Below, in pieces: positions 16,801-23,155 of a DNA stretch of 64,000 bases (position 1 is its first letter; each line of letters starts with the position of its first letter). The translations under genes were made by a program, and so were the position numbers. The DNA is taken from positions 22,796 to 86,795 of the forward strand of contig CAYRGG010000013.1 of the NCBI GenBank assembly GCA_964423745.1. The letters are read 5' to 3'. Below the pieces are notes generated by a model. It was given only the letters and a program-made list of their open reading frames with translations, had not been told where the DNA came from and searched no databases. Source of the stretch: CAYRGG01 sp964423745 (lineage in GTDB: Bacteria; Pseudomonadota; Gammaproteobacteria; Competibacterales; Competibacteraceae).

Positions 16801-17246
16801 ATCAGCAGCGTGATTGGCACGACAAAGGGGCTGCCCCAACCCTTCAGATCATCCATAAAATCGGTTGCTCGGCAGGCCGTGTTTCCCATTACGATGAGCC
16901 CCGTCAAGCAGCAGGCAGCAAACGCCGCACTTTGCGCTTGGGACGCGCCATTTTAAGTACCGGAGCTGGGGGTCAAGAAAGCCTATTGTTGTTGCCGGTT
17001 TTTGATAAACATCAGTGGTTGTGCGAGGGTCTGGCGCTCTTACACCTAGAAATTATTCCCCAGGCATCCTTGCAACAAAAATTGATCTTGCTCAAAGGTT
17101 TGGGTCAGTATGAAGATGCTTTGGAAACATTTCAGGATCACAAACCTGCCGAGAACTTTGCTATGTTTCTAGAAACCTTGTCGCCTCACGATCTGATTTT
17201 TATGCCATCCTTTCGTGTTCTAATCAATCCTGTCGGACGTGCTTAA
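13851..17246 (+). CDS. Large GlmS-like protein: class II amidotransferase plus two SIS domains
   Basis: A 1131-residue relative of glucosamine-6-phosphate synthase (glutamine + fructose-6-phosphate to glucosamine-6-phosphate + glutamate), about twice the usual 600 residues. The start at 13851 puts the nucleophilic Cys second (MCGIAGFL), so Met removal exposes it; GAGGT lies seven bases upstream. A helical insertion of about 135 residues separates this from the LEVRGRDSAGIALH segment (155-168), followed by AHTRWASNG. Two sugar-isomerase (SIS) domains follow (about 519-650, with SQSGTTTDT; about 696-830). The last 280-300 residues have no domain I recognise. cinA follows after 24 bp. It may make an amino sugar for envelope or polysaccharide, but the substrate cannot be read from sequence. 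Confidence 0.82.
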   Translation: MCGIAGFLSRVAWTKPANLDWLDNSLANLEKMATGSESEPKDFHALETALHQLAAHFAQLMSFSTHLAALQNPLVNQQLQQLATTLETLENQVKHTTPLVEILRDYAWQIRTEVLANIHRTLALLPPSLSHDKLDQQRHFIAWAVELVLENLDRLEVRGRDSAGIALHLVLDSASSTTAIESAFKTDLDGRGALLHGEHGSVRLHTLPDGRGVCQFIYKVANLIGKLGDNGKSLRNAMQRDALLWAVAQSVQHVSILAHTRWASNGIINLANCHPVNASLAAEETISPGDAPIMAVLNGDVDNYQPLVTSAIESRGYKVPEGIRTDAKIIPLLFRLDTPVGETVAERVLATVRRLEGSIAVGFIHPDDPEHMHLVQRGSGQSLFIAQGQDGWLVASEAYGLAARARNCFPLLQVGQGGVQVTLSSDPGISLQARLIDDAQEIHLIAEPIEIFSRDIFRGDYDYYLEKEIHEAPMSIRKTLQGRYQKADRRVSFMTAAYKDLQPLIKRLQDPALPPLRRIIVTGQGTASVAAMGTAYLIQRALHAIPMVVEWAKASELSTQLGQQSLKDTLVIAISQSGTTTDTNRTVDLARADGAWVHAILNRRNSPLVRKSDSRLFTSDGRDVEMAVASTKAFYSQVVAGKLTALCLGEVLNALDPAALYEEILAVESLPERITEVLANEAAIAACASAAAPYHRYWAVVGSGPNKIAAEEIRIKLSELCYRSIPCDFTEDKKHIDLSTEPLTLVIANDLLHLVAQDTAKEVAIFKAHSGKPIVFAATGEHCFEPYAETLLYLPSAGAGLDFVIATVAGHLWGLHAAKAIDASSVPFREAIGLLSAQLDNPPTQTEFANLRSSLAAQVDRIAQGTMDAALPARLAAQLSQYLARLNATDPHKVDRSLLHEGVTLLKNIHDELSRPIDTIRHQAKTVTVGISRPQQDMAPVIRRTLSDLDVSASGLADRDKQLLITLSPFIAAVAGGALYRLCDQQRDWHDKGAAPTLQIIHKIGCSAGRVSHYDEPRQAAGSKRRTLRLGRAILSTGAGGQESLLLLPVFDKHQWLCEGLALLHLEIIPQASLQQKLILLKGLGQYEDALETFQDHKPAENFAMFLETLSPHDLIFMPSFRVLINPVGRA

Positions 17247-17270
17247 ATTAATTGTTAAGGAAACTGTTTT

Positions 17271-18503
17271 ATGCGTTGTGAAGTCATTGCCGTGGGTACA
17301 GAGCTTTTGCTGGGACAGATCGTCGATACTAATTCCGTATGGATCGGAGAACAGTTAGCCCTGGCGGGTATCGATTCTCACTTTCAGACTAAAGTGGGAG
17401 ACAATTTGCAGCGCATTATTCAGGCTTTGCGGATTGGTCTGGAGCGCAGCGATGCGGTGATTATGTGTGGTGGTTTAGGACCCACCCAGGACGATATCAC
17501 CCGGGAGGCTATCGCCGCGGTGATGGGCGTTCCCCTGGTGCGAGATGAACAACTGGTGGAACGGATTCGTGAGATGTTCCGATCCCGGAATCGGGAAATG
17601 CCTGATAATAACCGCCGTCAAGCCGATGTGCCCCAGGGCGCAAGTAGCATACCGCAGATGCCGGGTACCGCGCCTGGATTAATCTGTCCGCTGCCGGAGG
17701 GTAAAGTTGTCTATGCCGTACCGGGGGTTCCTTTCGAAATGCAAGAAATGCTTAGCGCAACCATCCTGCCGGACTTACAACGTCGAGCGGGTGGCGTGGC
17801 GTTAATTAAAAGCCGCACTTTACGTACCTGGGGTCAGTCTGAATCCGGGTTGGCTGAGCATTTAGCGGCACGGATTACTGAATTGGATAGCCTCGGAAAT
17901 CCTACCCTCGCGTTTCTCGCCAGTGGTATTGAAGGACTCAAAATACGTATCACGGCTAAAGCGTTAGATGAACTATCGGCTAATCAGCTTTTGGACGCGG
18001 AAGAGCGTTATCTGAGAGATTTGTTGGGAACATGGATTTTCGGTGTGGATGACCAAACCATGGAGCGGGTGGTACTGGACCTGTTAAAGGAAAAGGGGCT
18101 TACCTTGGGGGTGGCTGAATTTATCACCGGTGGCTTACTGGCTACCCGACTCAATGCAACGGCGGAGGCTGGCGACCTATTTCGTGGCGCCATCGTCTGT
18201 GGTGCCGATCCGCAGCAAGCTGCCAAGGTGTTGGGGGTGACTGGGGAGTCGTTGTTTTCAGAAGCCGTTGTCGCTGAACTGGCGCTCGCTAGTTGCCGCG
18301 CTTTGAATAGCCATGTGGGTCTTGCTGCAACCGGCGTTGTGGAGGCTGATAGTGCAGAGCCACCCGGCACCGTGTTTTTAGGGCTTGCCGTGCAAGGCGA
18401 CACTGAAGTTCAGCGTATACGACTACCCGGTCAGCGTCCTCAAATACAGCAGTTCACAGTAATCAGTTTGTTGAATTTTTTGCGCTTGCGATTGCTTTCC
18501 TAA
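17271..18503 (+). CDS. cinA: CinA-family protein (MoCF domain plus degenerate PncC domain)
   Basis: A 410-residue two-domain CinA. The N-terminal MoCF_biosynth/COG1058 domain has the GGLGPTQDD motif (67-75), associated with ADP-ribose/FAD-type pyrophosphatase activity. The C-terminal domain corresponds to nicotinamide-mononucleotide deamidase (PncC). Family members there have a conserved ESCTGG with a catalytic Ser; this protein reads EFITGG (Phe284 in place of Ser), and the GAVS motif is also absent. The deamidase is therefore probably inactive while the first domain looks intact. It follows the GlmS-like gene after 24 bp and is probably co-transcribed. Confidence 0.9.
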   Translation: MRCEVIAVGTELLLGQIVDTNSVWIGEQLALAGIDSHFQTKVGDNLQRIIQALRIGLERSDAVIMCGGLGPTQDDITREAIAAVMGVPLVRDEQLVERIREMFRSRNREMPDNNRRQADVPQGASSIPQMPGTAPGLICPLPEGKVVYAVPGVPFEMQEMLSATILPDLQRRAGGVALIKSRTLRTWGQSESGLAEHLAARITELDSLGNPTLAFLASGIEGLKIRITAKALDELSANQLLDAEERYLRDLLGTWIFGVDDQTMERVVLDLLKEKGLTLGVAEFITGGLLATRLNATAEAGDLFRGAIVCGADPQQAAKVLGVTGESLFSEAVVAELALASCRALNSHVGLAATGVVEADSAEPPGTVFLGLAVQGDTEVQRIRLPGQRPQIQQFTVISLLNFLRLRLLS

Positions 18504-18782
18504 AACCTATCGAGTTTAACTTGTTATCTTTTAGTAAAGCTAAAAACCCTTTATTTGTTTAATGAATAAAATAAATGCATTTTTTTTCTAGAGCAAAATA
18601 TTTCAGATTACAGAAACGATTATTTTAATTTGAATATGTAATTTCATCTTTTTTTAATAATCTTTTTACTTGGATTTAATTTCGCTTTAAGCTTAATTTA
18701 AGTCTTTTTAACATGATAATAAGTGCTAACCTAATTGCGGGCAAGCCTAAACAACCATTAATAAAATTTTGGAGGTGAATTT

Positions 18783-19250
18783 ATGGTTAAAGTCAATAAA
18801 ATGTTACCTTCTCTTATTCTAGCTAGTGCTGCCGTACTAGGTTCGTTTCAAGCTTCAGCTGATTTTAGCAATGCAAGTGTTGCCGACGACAGGTGGGCTT
18901 TTTCCGGTGATGGAACGCTTGTCTCTACTTCTGAGCCTGTCGCAATGGTGGGTCTTATTAACTTTAATGTGCAAGGACAATGTGGAGTGGTGACCAATAT
19001 TAATGTAGGTGGTATTGTCTATAATACGGCAGCGACTACATGCAACTTTTCCATTAGTCCCGATGGGCGAGGATCGCTAACCTTTCAGCTGGCTCCCGAA
19101 GTTCCTTTACCCCAGTTGACCTTTGCCCTGGTGGTTGTTGACGATGACGATGAAGAGGGAATTAAAGCCATTGGGACCGGGGACTTAGTCGTCAATGTGG
19201 ACATTAAAGAACAAGATGACGACGATGATATTGATGACGTCGATAGTTAA
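18783..19250 (+). CDS. Secreted acidic protein of unknown function
   Basis: A 155-residue protein with a clear signal peptide (cleavage likely after QASA near residue 27) and GGAGGT before the ATG. The mature part looks beta-rich, with two cysteines (GQCGVV and TTCNF) that could form one disulfide in the periplasm or outside. The C-terminus is strongly acidic: a DDDDEE block, then DDDDDIDDVDS at the end. This could bind divalent cations or simply keep it soluble. I recognise no family. The preceding 280 bp are very AT-rich and hold no gene. Confidence 0.75.
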   Translation: MVKVNKMLPSLILASAAVLGSFQASADFSNASVADDRWAFSGDGTLVSTSEPVAMVGLINFNVQGQCGVVTNINVGGIVYNTAATTCNFSISPDGRGSLTFQLAPEVPLPQLTFALVVVDDDDEEGIKAIGTGDLVVNVDIKEQDDDDDIDDVDS

Positions 19251-19305
19251 GATATCGCCTATATTTTTTTATATTTAATATTCAAATATTTGTAAATATT
19301 TATTT

Positions 19306-19470
19306 TTATCCATTCGGATATAAGGAGGCAAATCCTCAGAGGAAATTTTAGCGGATGCCTCCTTTTGTTTAAGTCCCTATTTGACACTTATCCAAATGGC
19401 GCCTCCATGCCACGAACTGGCAGGGATGAAACACAACCGTTAATTCAAGTTATCCATAGGTAATGTTCTG
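19306..19470 (-). pseudogene. Remnant of a batD 3' end
   Basis: The minus strand encodes a decayed copy of the last ~55 codons of the intact batD at 21454-23154. Across a 33-residue stretch from ASSWHGG to DLPP, 27 positions match. Damage: a TAG where batD has Arg (WISVK*GLK), a one-base deletion near the end that shifts the frame before YPNG and a TAA, and a second stop further upstream. The fragment has no start. The stretch GGAGGCA...TGCCTCCTTTT inside it also folds as a hairpin and may serve as a terminator for the secreted-protein gene, but a similar imperfect fold exists in the intact batD. Confidence 0.82.
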
Positions 19471-19485
19471 CAACATACACTCTAG

Positions 19486-19872
19486 TTATTTGGCCTCACG
19501 CTGTACGGCGACAAAATGAGTAGTTTTATCGGATTCGTTTTGGGCGGCAACTACTTTCCATTCCATCATAAATTCTGAACCATCTTTACGATAATTGATC
19601 GCTTTACCATAAAATTCTTGCCCTTTATCCAATTTCTCACGTAGTTCTTGTAATACCGCCTGATCGGTTTTGGGGCCTTGAAGGATTTGTGGTGTCTTAC
19701 CCAGCACTTCTTCGGCGCTATAGCCAGTGAGTTGGGTAAAAGCAGGGTTGACATAGATGATGGGTAAGCCGGCATGGTCCGATTCAGCACTAGTAATCAT
19801 GATTGAATCGAAAGAGTTAGCAGCTACAGTGGTTAGCACATTAGCTAAGTTTTGTTCAGAAGGTAGGTTCAT
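19486..19872 (-). CDS. Stand-alone LOV-like PAS protein lacking the photoactive cysteine
   Basis: A 128-residue single PAS domain, almost the whole protein. It contains YVNPAFTQLTGYSAEEVLGK, then TPQILQGPKTD and INYRKDGSEFMMEW, ending THFVAVQREAK. These match the LOV pattern (GRNCRFLQGP.TD, NYRKDG, HFVGVQRDV) closely, except that the NC bearing the flavin-adduct Cys is TP (Pro61). Such proteins can still bind flavin and sense redox state. There is no output domain, so it must act by binding a partner. A strong AAGGAG ribosome-binding site precedes the ATG. Confidence 0.87.
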   Translation of the reverse strand: MNLPSEQNLANVLTTVAANSFDSIMITSAESDHAGLPIIYVNPAFTQLTGYSAEEVLGKTPQILQGPKTDQAVLQELREKLDKGQEFYGKAINYRKDGSEFMMEWKVVAAQNESDKTTHFVAVQREAK

Positions 19873-20058
19873 TAGTTTTTTCTCCTTTGTGGAAATAGTT
19901 ATTTAGGTGAGGTCAAAAAATCGCATCACACAACTTTCTAGGACATAGATATAACAGGTGGGTTCATCGAACAGAAAAATTTTAGCGGCGCTGGCTGAAT
20001 ATGGCGGTGTCTTAAGCGAAGAGGACTCGCTGTATATTTAAGTCACTACAAAAAATAC

Positions 20059-20087
20059 TTGACAAAAAGAATGTAATTGTCTAATTT
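20059..20087 (+). promoter_or_regulatory. sigma-70 type promoter
   Basis: TTGACA (20059-20064) and TAATTT (20082-20087) are separated by 17 bases, about 60 bp before the small membrane-protein gene at 20150. Confidence 0.6.
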
Positions 20088-20149
20088 TTTCTAAACAAAA
20101 ATTGTACAAAAATTTCAATGCCATATATAAACTTAATCAAAGGTGTTCA

Positions 20150-20482
20150 ATGATGAAATTAGCAATGCTGGTTGTCTTAACAGTGACAATGTTATTGGCC
20201 ATTGCCTACGCTCAATACCGCTCTTTGAAACAGCAGCAGGCAGCAAAAATAGTGCTAAATAGCAGATCGAAAAACAGGTCGGCTTTACAAAAATTTTCCG
20301 CGACCAATCCTGAACAAGCATCCCATAACCTGGAATACATTGATCAACCGCAACAATGGGACAAAAGCAGCCCGCCGATACGAAATACTTTAGATGCCGA
20401 TTTTGCCGCTGAAGCTCATGGTTTTACCGGTTTTGAAAATATTGGCAAAGGCTCGCGTTACAAAAGTAGCAACAATGCTTAG
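20150..20482 (+). CDS. Small membrane-anchored protein of unknown function
   Basis: A 110-residue protein with one N-terminal transmembrane segment (LAMLVVLTVTMLLAIAYA) and a hydrophilic, mostly disordered tail rich in Gln, Ser and Asn. The start is one of two adjacent ATGs at 20150 or 20153, after AAGGTG; the frame could extend to a TTG at 20102, but no signal supports that. A sigma-70-like promoter lies upstream. No family recognised. Confidence 0.55.
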   Translation: MMKLAMLVVLTVTMLLAIAYAQYRSLKQQQAAKIVLNSRSKNRSALQKFSATNPEQASHNLEYIDQPQQWDKSSPPIRNTLDADFAAEAHGFTGFENIGKGSRYKSSNNA

Positions 20483-20515
20483 CAAAAACATCTCAAAATC
20501 TCATACAGATCCGAC

Positions 20516-20544
20516 TTGACATAGTGGCGAAACCGCCTCATATT
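20516..20544 (+). promoter_or_regulatory. sigma-70 type promoter before the small membrane proteins
   Basis: TTGACA (20516-20521), 17-base spacer, CATATT (20539-20544). It lies about 100 bp before the start at 20644. Confidence 0.5.
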
Positions 20545-20643
20545 TCCGGTATAAAAATTGTGCCATATATGGGCTACTGCGCTTAATTTTTAGTAAAAAA
20601 TAAAGATGAGTCCGGATGAGACGTAAAAAATACACAAAACTCA

Positions 20644-20841
20644 ATGCAACCTAACTTTAGGCGAATCCTTGGAGTTGTCGGTATTTTTATAGCATTGCCT
20701 TTCTTCCTTTGGGTTCCTATCGGTTTACTCAAAGGGGTGCCATCAATGATTGACGTTTTCGGAATCGTTGGCCTGCGTACTCCCGCTGCCATTACAATAG
20801 CGGGACTTCTGCTGGCAGCAATCGGTTTTTACGAACCCTAA
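20644..20841 (+). CDS. Small two-helix membrane protein
   Basis: 65 residues with two hydrophobic segments (GVVGIFIALPFFLWVPIGLL and AAITIAGLLLAAIGFY). No clear ribosome-binding site precedes the ATG. It is followed by two more tiny membrane proteins on the same strand (20915 and 21099), so a short operon is likely. No family recognised. Confidence 0.5.
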   Translation: MQPNFRRILGVVGIFIALPFFLWVPIGLLKGVPSMIDVFGIVGLRTPAAITIAGLLLAAIGFYEP

Positions 20842-20914
20842 TAAAGCACCTAACTAAGCGTGGTAGAAGTATACAGGCGGAACTAATATCCAAGTAACAG
20901 AGCGGGTGGTAACA

Positions 20915-21106
20915 ATGTTCAAATTGTCTGATCTATTTATTCTCCTAGCAGTAGGAGTGTCCTTCATTGTCTCCGGATTCCTCTGGTTTAACGGATACCA
21001 CGATCAAGGCTTATTCACGGCCATTTGGGTTCCGTCAATCCTCGCTTTTGGTATTTACTTTAAGTTGGCAAGTCTCCTAGCAAGGAGGACGGGGGCCAAT
21101 GAATGA
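20915..21106 (+). CDS. Small two-helix membrane protein
   Basis: 63 residues: MFKLSDLFILLAVGVSFIVS and a second hydrophobic stretch around AIWVPSILAFGIYF, with a basic RR near the C-terminus. GGTGG lies before the ATG; an upstream GTG at 20906 is possible. Its 3' end overlaps the next gene by eight bases, which suggests translational coupling. No family recognised. Confidence 0.6.
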   Translation: MFKLSDLFILLAVGVSFIVSGFLWFNGYHDQGLFTAIWVPSILAFGIYFKLASLLARRTGANE

Positions 21107-21248
21107 AACATTGCTTTTAGGTGTAGCAGTTTTCGTTTTTATGATGATGGGTGTTGGGCTAGTACTTACTATGTTGGAATTCAAGCACGGTGCGCCCAGA
21201 AAACAGCAAGACGAAGCCGAAGCCCGACTCCAGGACAAAAAAGATTAG
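21099..21248 (+). CDS. Very small single-helix membrane protein (49 residues)
   Basis: A 49-residue frame too short for routine ORF calling. It starts with ATG inside the end of the previous gene and has AAGGAGG (21082-21088) ten bases upstream. It has one transmembrane segment (LLLGVAVFVFMMMGVGLVLT) and a charged tail (EFKHGAPRKQQDEAEARLQ). The overlap and strong ribosome-binding site make it convincing as a gene; the function is unknown. Confidence 0.6.
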   Translation: MNETLLLGVAVFVFMMMGVGLVLTMLEFKHGAPRKQQDEAEARLQDKKD

Positions 21249-21453
21249 GGTCACACCAGTTCATAAAAAAACCAAACACGATAGATAATTATGCTAAGAA
21301 CTTTGGGTTTACTGTAAAATTGCTTACTAAATGAGACCAGAGATTTTATCGTGAAGACGTGAAAACATTTTAAATCAAGGTAGGATTCCAAATCCGGCTC
21401 TTTGAGATCTCAGTAATTTCTAGGAAAGTTAGGGACCAAATTATTTGGCGAAT

Positions 21454-23154
21454 TCAGTTGTTTGGATACAAGGGTGGCAAATCTGTTGAGGGGATCTTAG
21501 CGGATGCCTCCTTTTCCTTCAGTCCCCTTTTTACGCTTAGCCAAAGCGCACCCCCATGCCATGAACTAGCGGCAGAAGCAGAATATAACCTGCGATCTAA
21601 ATCCCGCACAAGGGTCGAATCAGTAGCAAGACGATCCGCGAGATCGCCTAAATTCTTCGGCGGCTGGCGCCATACGGTGCTAGCCCATTGCAGCAACGCC
21701 TTCGCCGCTGCTTGCGGATCGCCTTGATAACAAGCTCGTTGCAAGGCTCGTTTAGCATCTCGCACCGAAGGGGGTTCTGGTTCCGGGTTTTGTTGGGGTA
21801 AAGTCCAAGTGCTCCGGTTTGTGACCCACCATATCAACAGAGTGAGCAACCAAAGACCCAATAAGACGGCGCTGACACCCGGCCAAAACACATCTTGCAG
21901 GCTGGGTGAAGGCAACTCATTGGATTGCCTGGTTGTGTTAATATTCGGGTTTTCGTTAGGTTGCCTAGGTGGTGTCAACGGGGAGTCTGCCGCGACCGCA
22001 GGTAATACCGTCATGGTCCGCGCCGGAAGCTGGGCGATGCGTTCTTGATTGATATTCGTATCCCACCAGGTCAAAGTCATTTCTGGTAGCACAAGTTCAC
22101 CCGACTCGGTGGGTATGATGGCGATACGCTCTTCTCGGTGTCCGACGATGGTATCGCCGTCTTGACGGGTCTCGGTCTTAGGTTGATCGGCATACAGACG
22201 AATGTTAGGCTGCTCGGGTATGCGCAAAGTTGGTAATTGCGCTGCGGTAAGACCCTTGGCTTCCAGAATCAATGTTCGCGTAAGAGGTTCACCGACTTTT
22301 AAACGAGGCGACTCCGCAGGCCAGTTTTCCCGCAGTGTTAATTGGGGTGTTGGTAGCCAATGTTTTCCTGTGTAACTGGTCGGGCGCGGCCGCACCTGAA
22401 GGGTTACCGGTTCACTACTCAGGCGAACCCGCCGGCCTAGTCTCAGACCCAGCCCAAAACGCCAATCGTCGGTGGTGCGGATGCGGCCTTCGAAACCGAC
22501 GGGTGGAATTGTCAGTGTACCGCTACGCTGTGGAAACAAAACATAGCGGCGTTCGATGACGCCATAGCGTTTACCAGACCGTAGGGTGCTATAGGCGACA
22601 TCTTCCCCCAAACGTTCGATAATAGCGTCTTTAACATCGGGCACATCCAAACCGCCTTCCAAGATGGGCTCGTTATAGAATAGCCGTATGGTAAAACGCA
22701 CCTGGGATTGAATATAAGGCGCTTGGGAGTCCGTTTCCGCTTCTAGAAAAAGGGCTTCCTGTGACAGATCTTTCCCAGCAGCCGTAGGTTGTGTTTTTAC
22801 CGACAAGGTAAGGGGTGCTGTTTGTCCGTTACCGATGGTTAACGGTGGTAACTGAAGGGTTCCGCTGCGGGTTGGTTCTAGTTCAATGACCCACTGGGTT
22901 TTTGCCGTTTGACGGCCATTGATGATCTGTAATTGGGTGCTGGTACTGGTTCCAAGTATCTGAAAATCTTTCTCGAGGGGTTTAAGGTCGGGTTCTGCCT
23001 GACTGTCTTCCCCAGTCTCAACCGTTAACGTCACGGTGTCCCCTAAGGAAATGGTATCTCGGTCAAACCACGCTTTGATAGCGGGCGCAGCGAAGGCAGG
23101 CAGCATCAAAACTAGGAGTATCCATGCTATTGTAAGTATTGTAAGCTGTTTCAA
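21454..23154 (-). CDS. batD: BatD-like protein
   Basis: A 566-residue envelope protein with a signal peptide (LTILTIAWILLVLMLPAFA), beta-sandwich repeats (FDRDTISLGDTVTLTVETGE), a transmembrane helix around 435-455 (FWPGVSAVLLGLWLLTLLI) and a cytoplasmic tail. The frame extends further upstream into batB, but the signal peptide and an AGGAGG support TTG at 23154, one base after the batB stop. BatD works with the VWA proteins BatA/BatB and MoxR in envelope stress or maturation; the exact reaction is unknown. It is the last gene of the operon. A decayed copy of its 3' end lies at 19306-19470. Confidence 0.87.
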   Translation of the reverse strand: MKQLTILTIAWILLVLMLPAFAAPAIKAWFDRDTISLGDTVTLTVETGEDSQAEPDLKPLEKDFQILGTSTSTQLQIINGRQTAKTQWVIELEPTRSGTLQLPPLTIGNGQTAPLTLSVKTQPTAAGKDLSQEALFLEAETDSQAPYIQSQVRFTIRLFYNEPILEGGLDVPDVKDAIIERLGEDVAYSTLRSGKRYGVIERRYVLFPQRSGTLTIPPVGFEGRIRTTDDWRFGLGLRLGRRVRLSSEPVTLQVRPRPTSYTGKHWLPTPQLTLRENWPAESPRLKVGEPLTRTLILEAKGLTAAQLPTLRIPEQPNIRLYADQPKTETRQDGDTIVGHREERIAIIPTESGELVLPEMTLTWWDTNINQERIAQLPARTMTVLPAVAADSPLTPPRQPNENPNINTTRQSNELPSPSLQDVFWPGVSAVLLGLWLLTLLIWWVTNRSTWTLPQQNPEPEPPSVRDAKRALQRACYQGDPQAAAKALLQWASTVWRQPPKNLGDLADRLATDSTLVRDLDRRLYSASAASSWHGGALWLSVKRGLKEKEASAKIPSTDLPPLYPNN

Positions 23155-23155
23155 T

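Noticed and set aside
18671..18686. GG-N10-GC match before the secreted acidic protein, resembling a sigma-54 promoter
   Set aside because: Only the GG/GC pair and spacing fit; the -24 box (TGGATTT) is poor in an AT-rich region where such matches arise by chance.
19322..19364. Terminator (AAGGAGGCA/TGCCTCCTT) after the secreted-protein gene
   Set aside because: The stem lies inside the batD remnant and a similar fold occurs in the intact batD, so it is ancestral coding sequence; it may still act as a terminator but was not listed separately.
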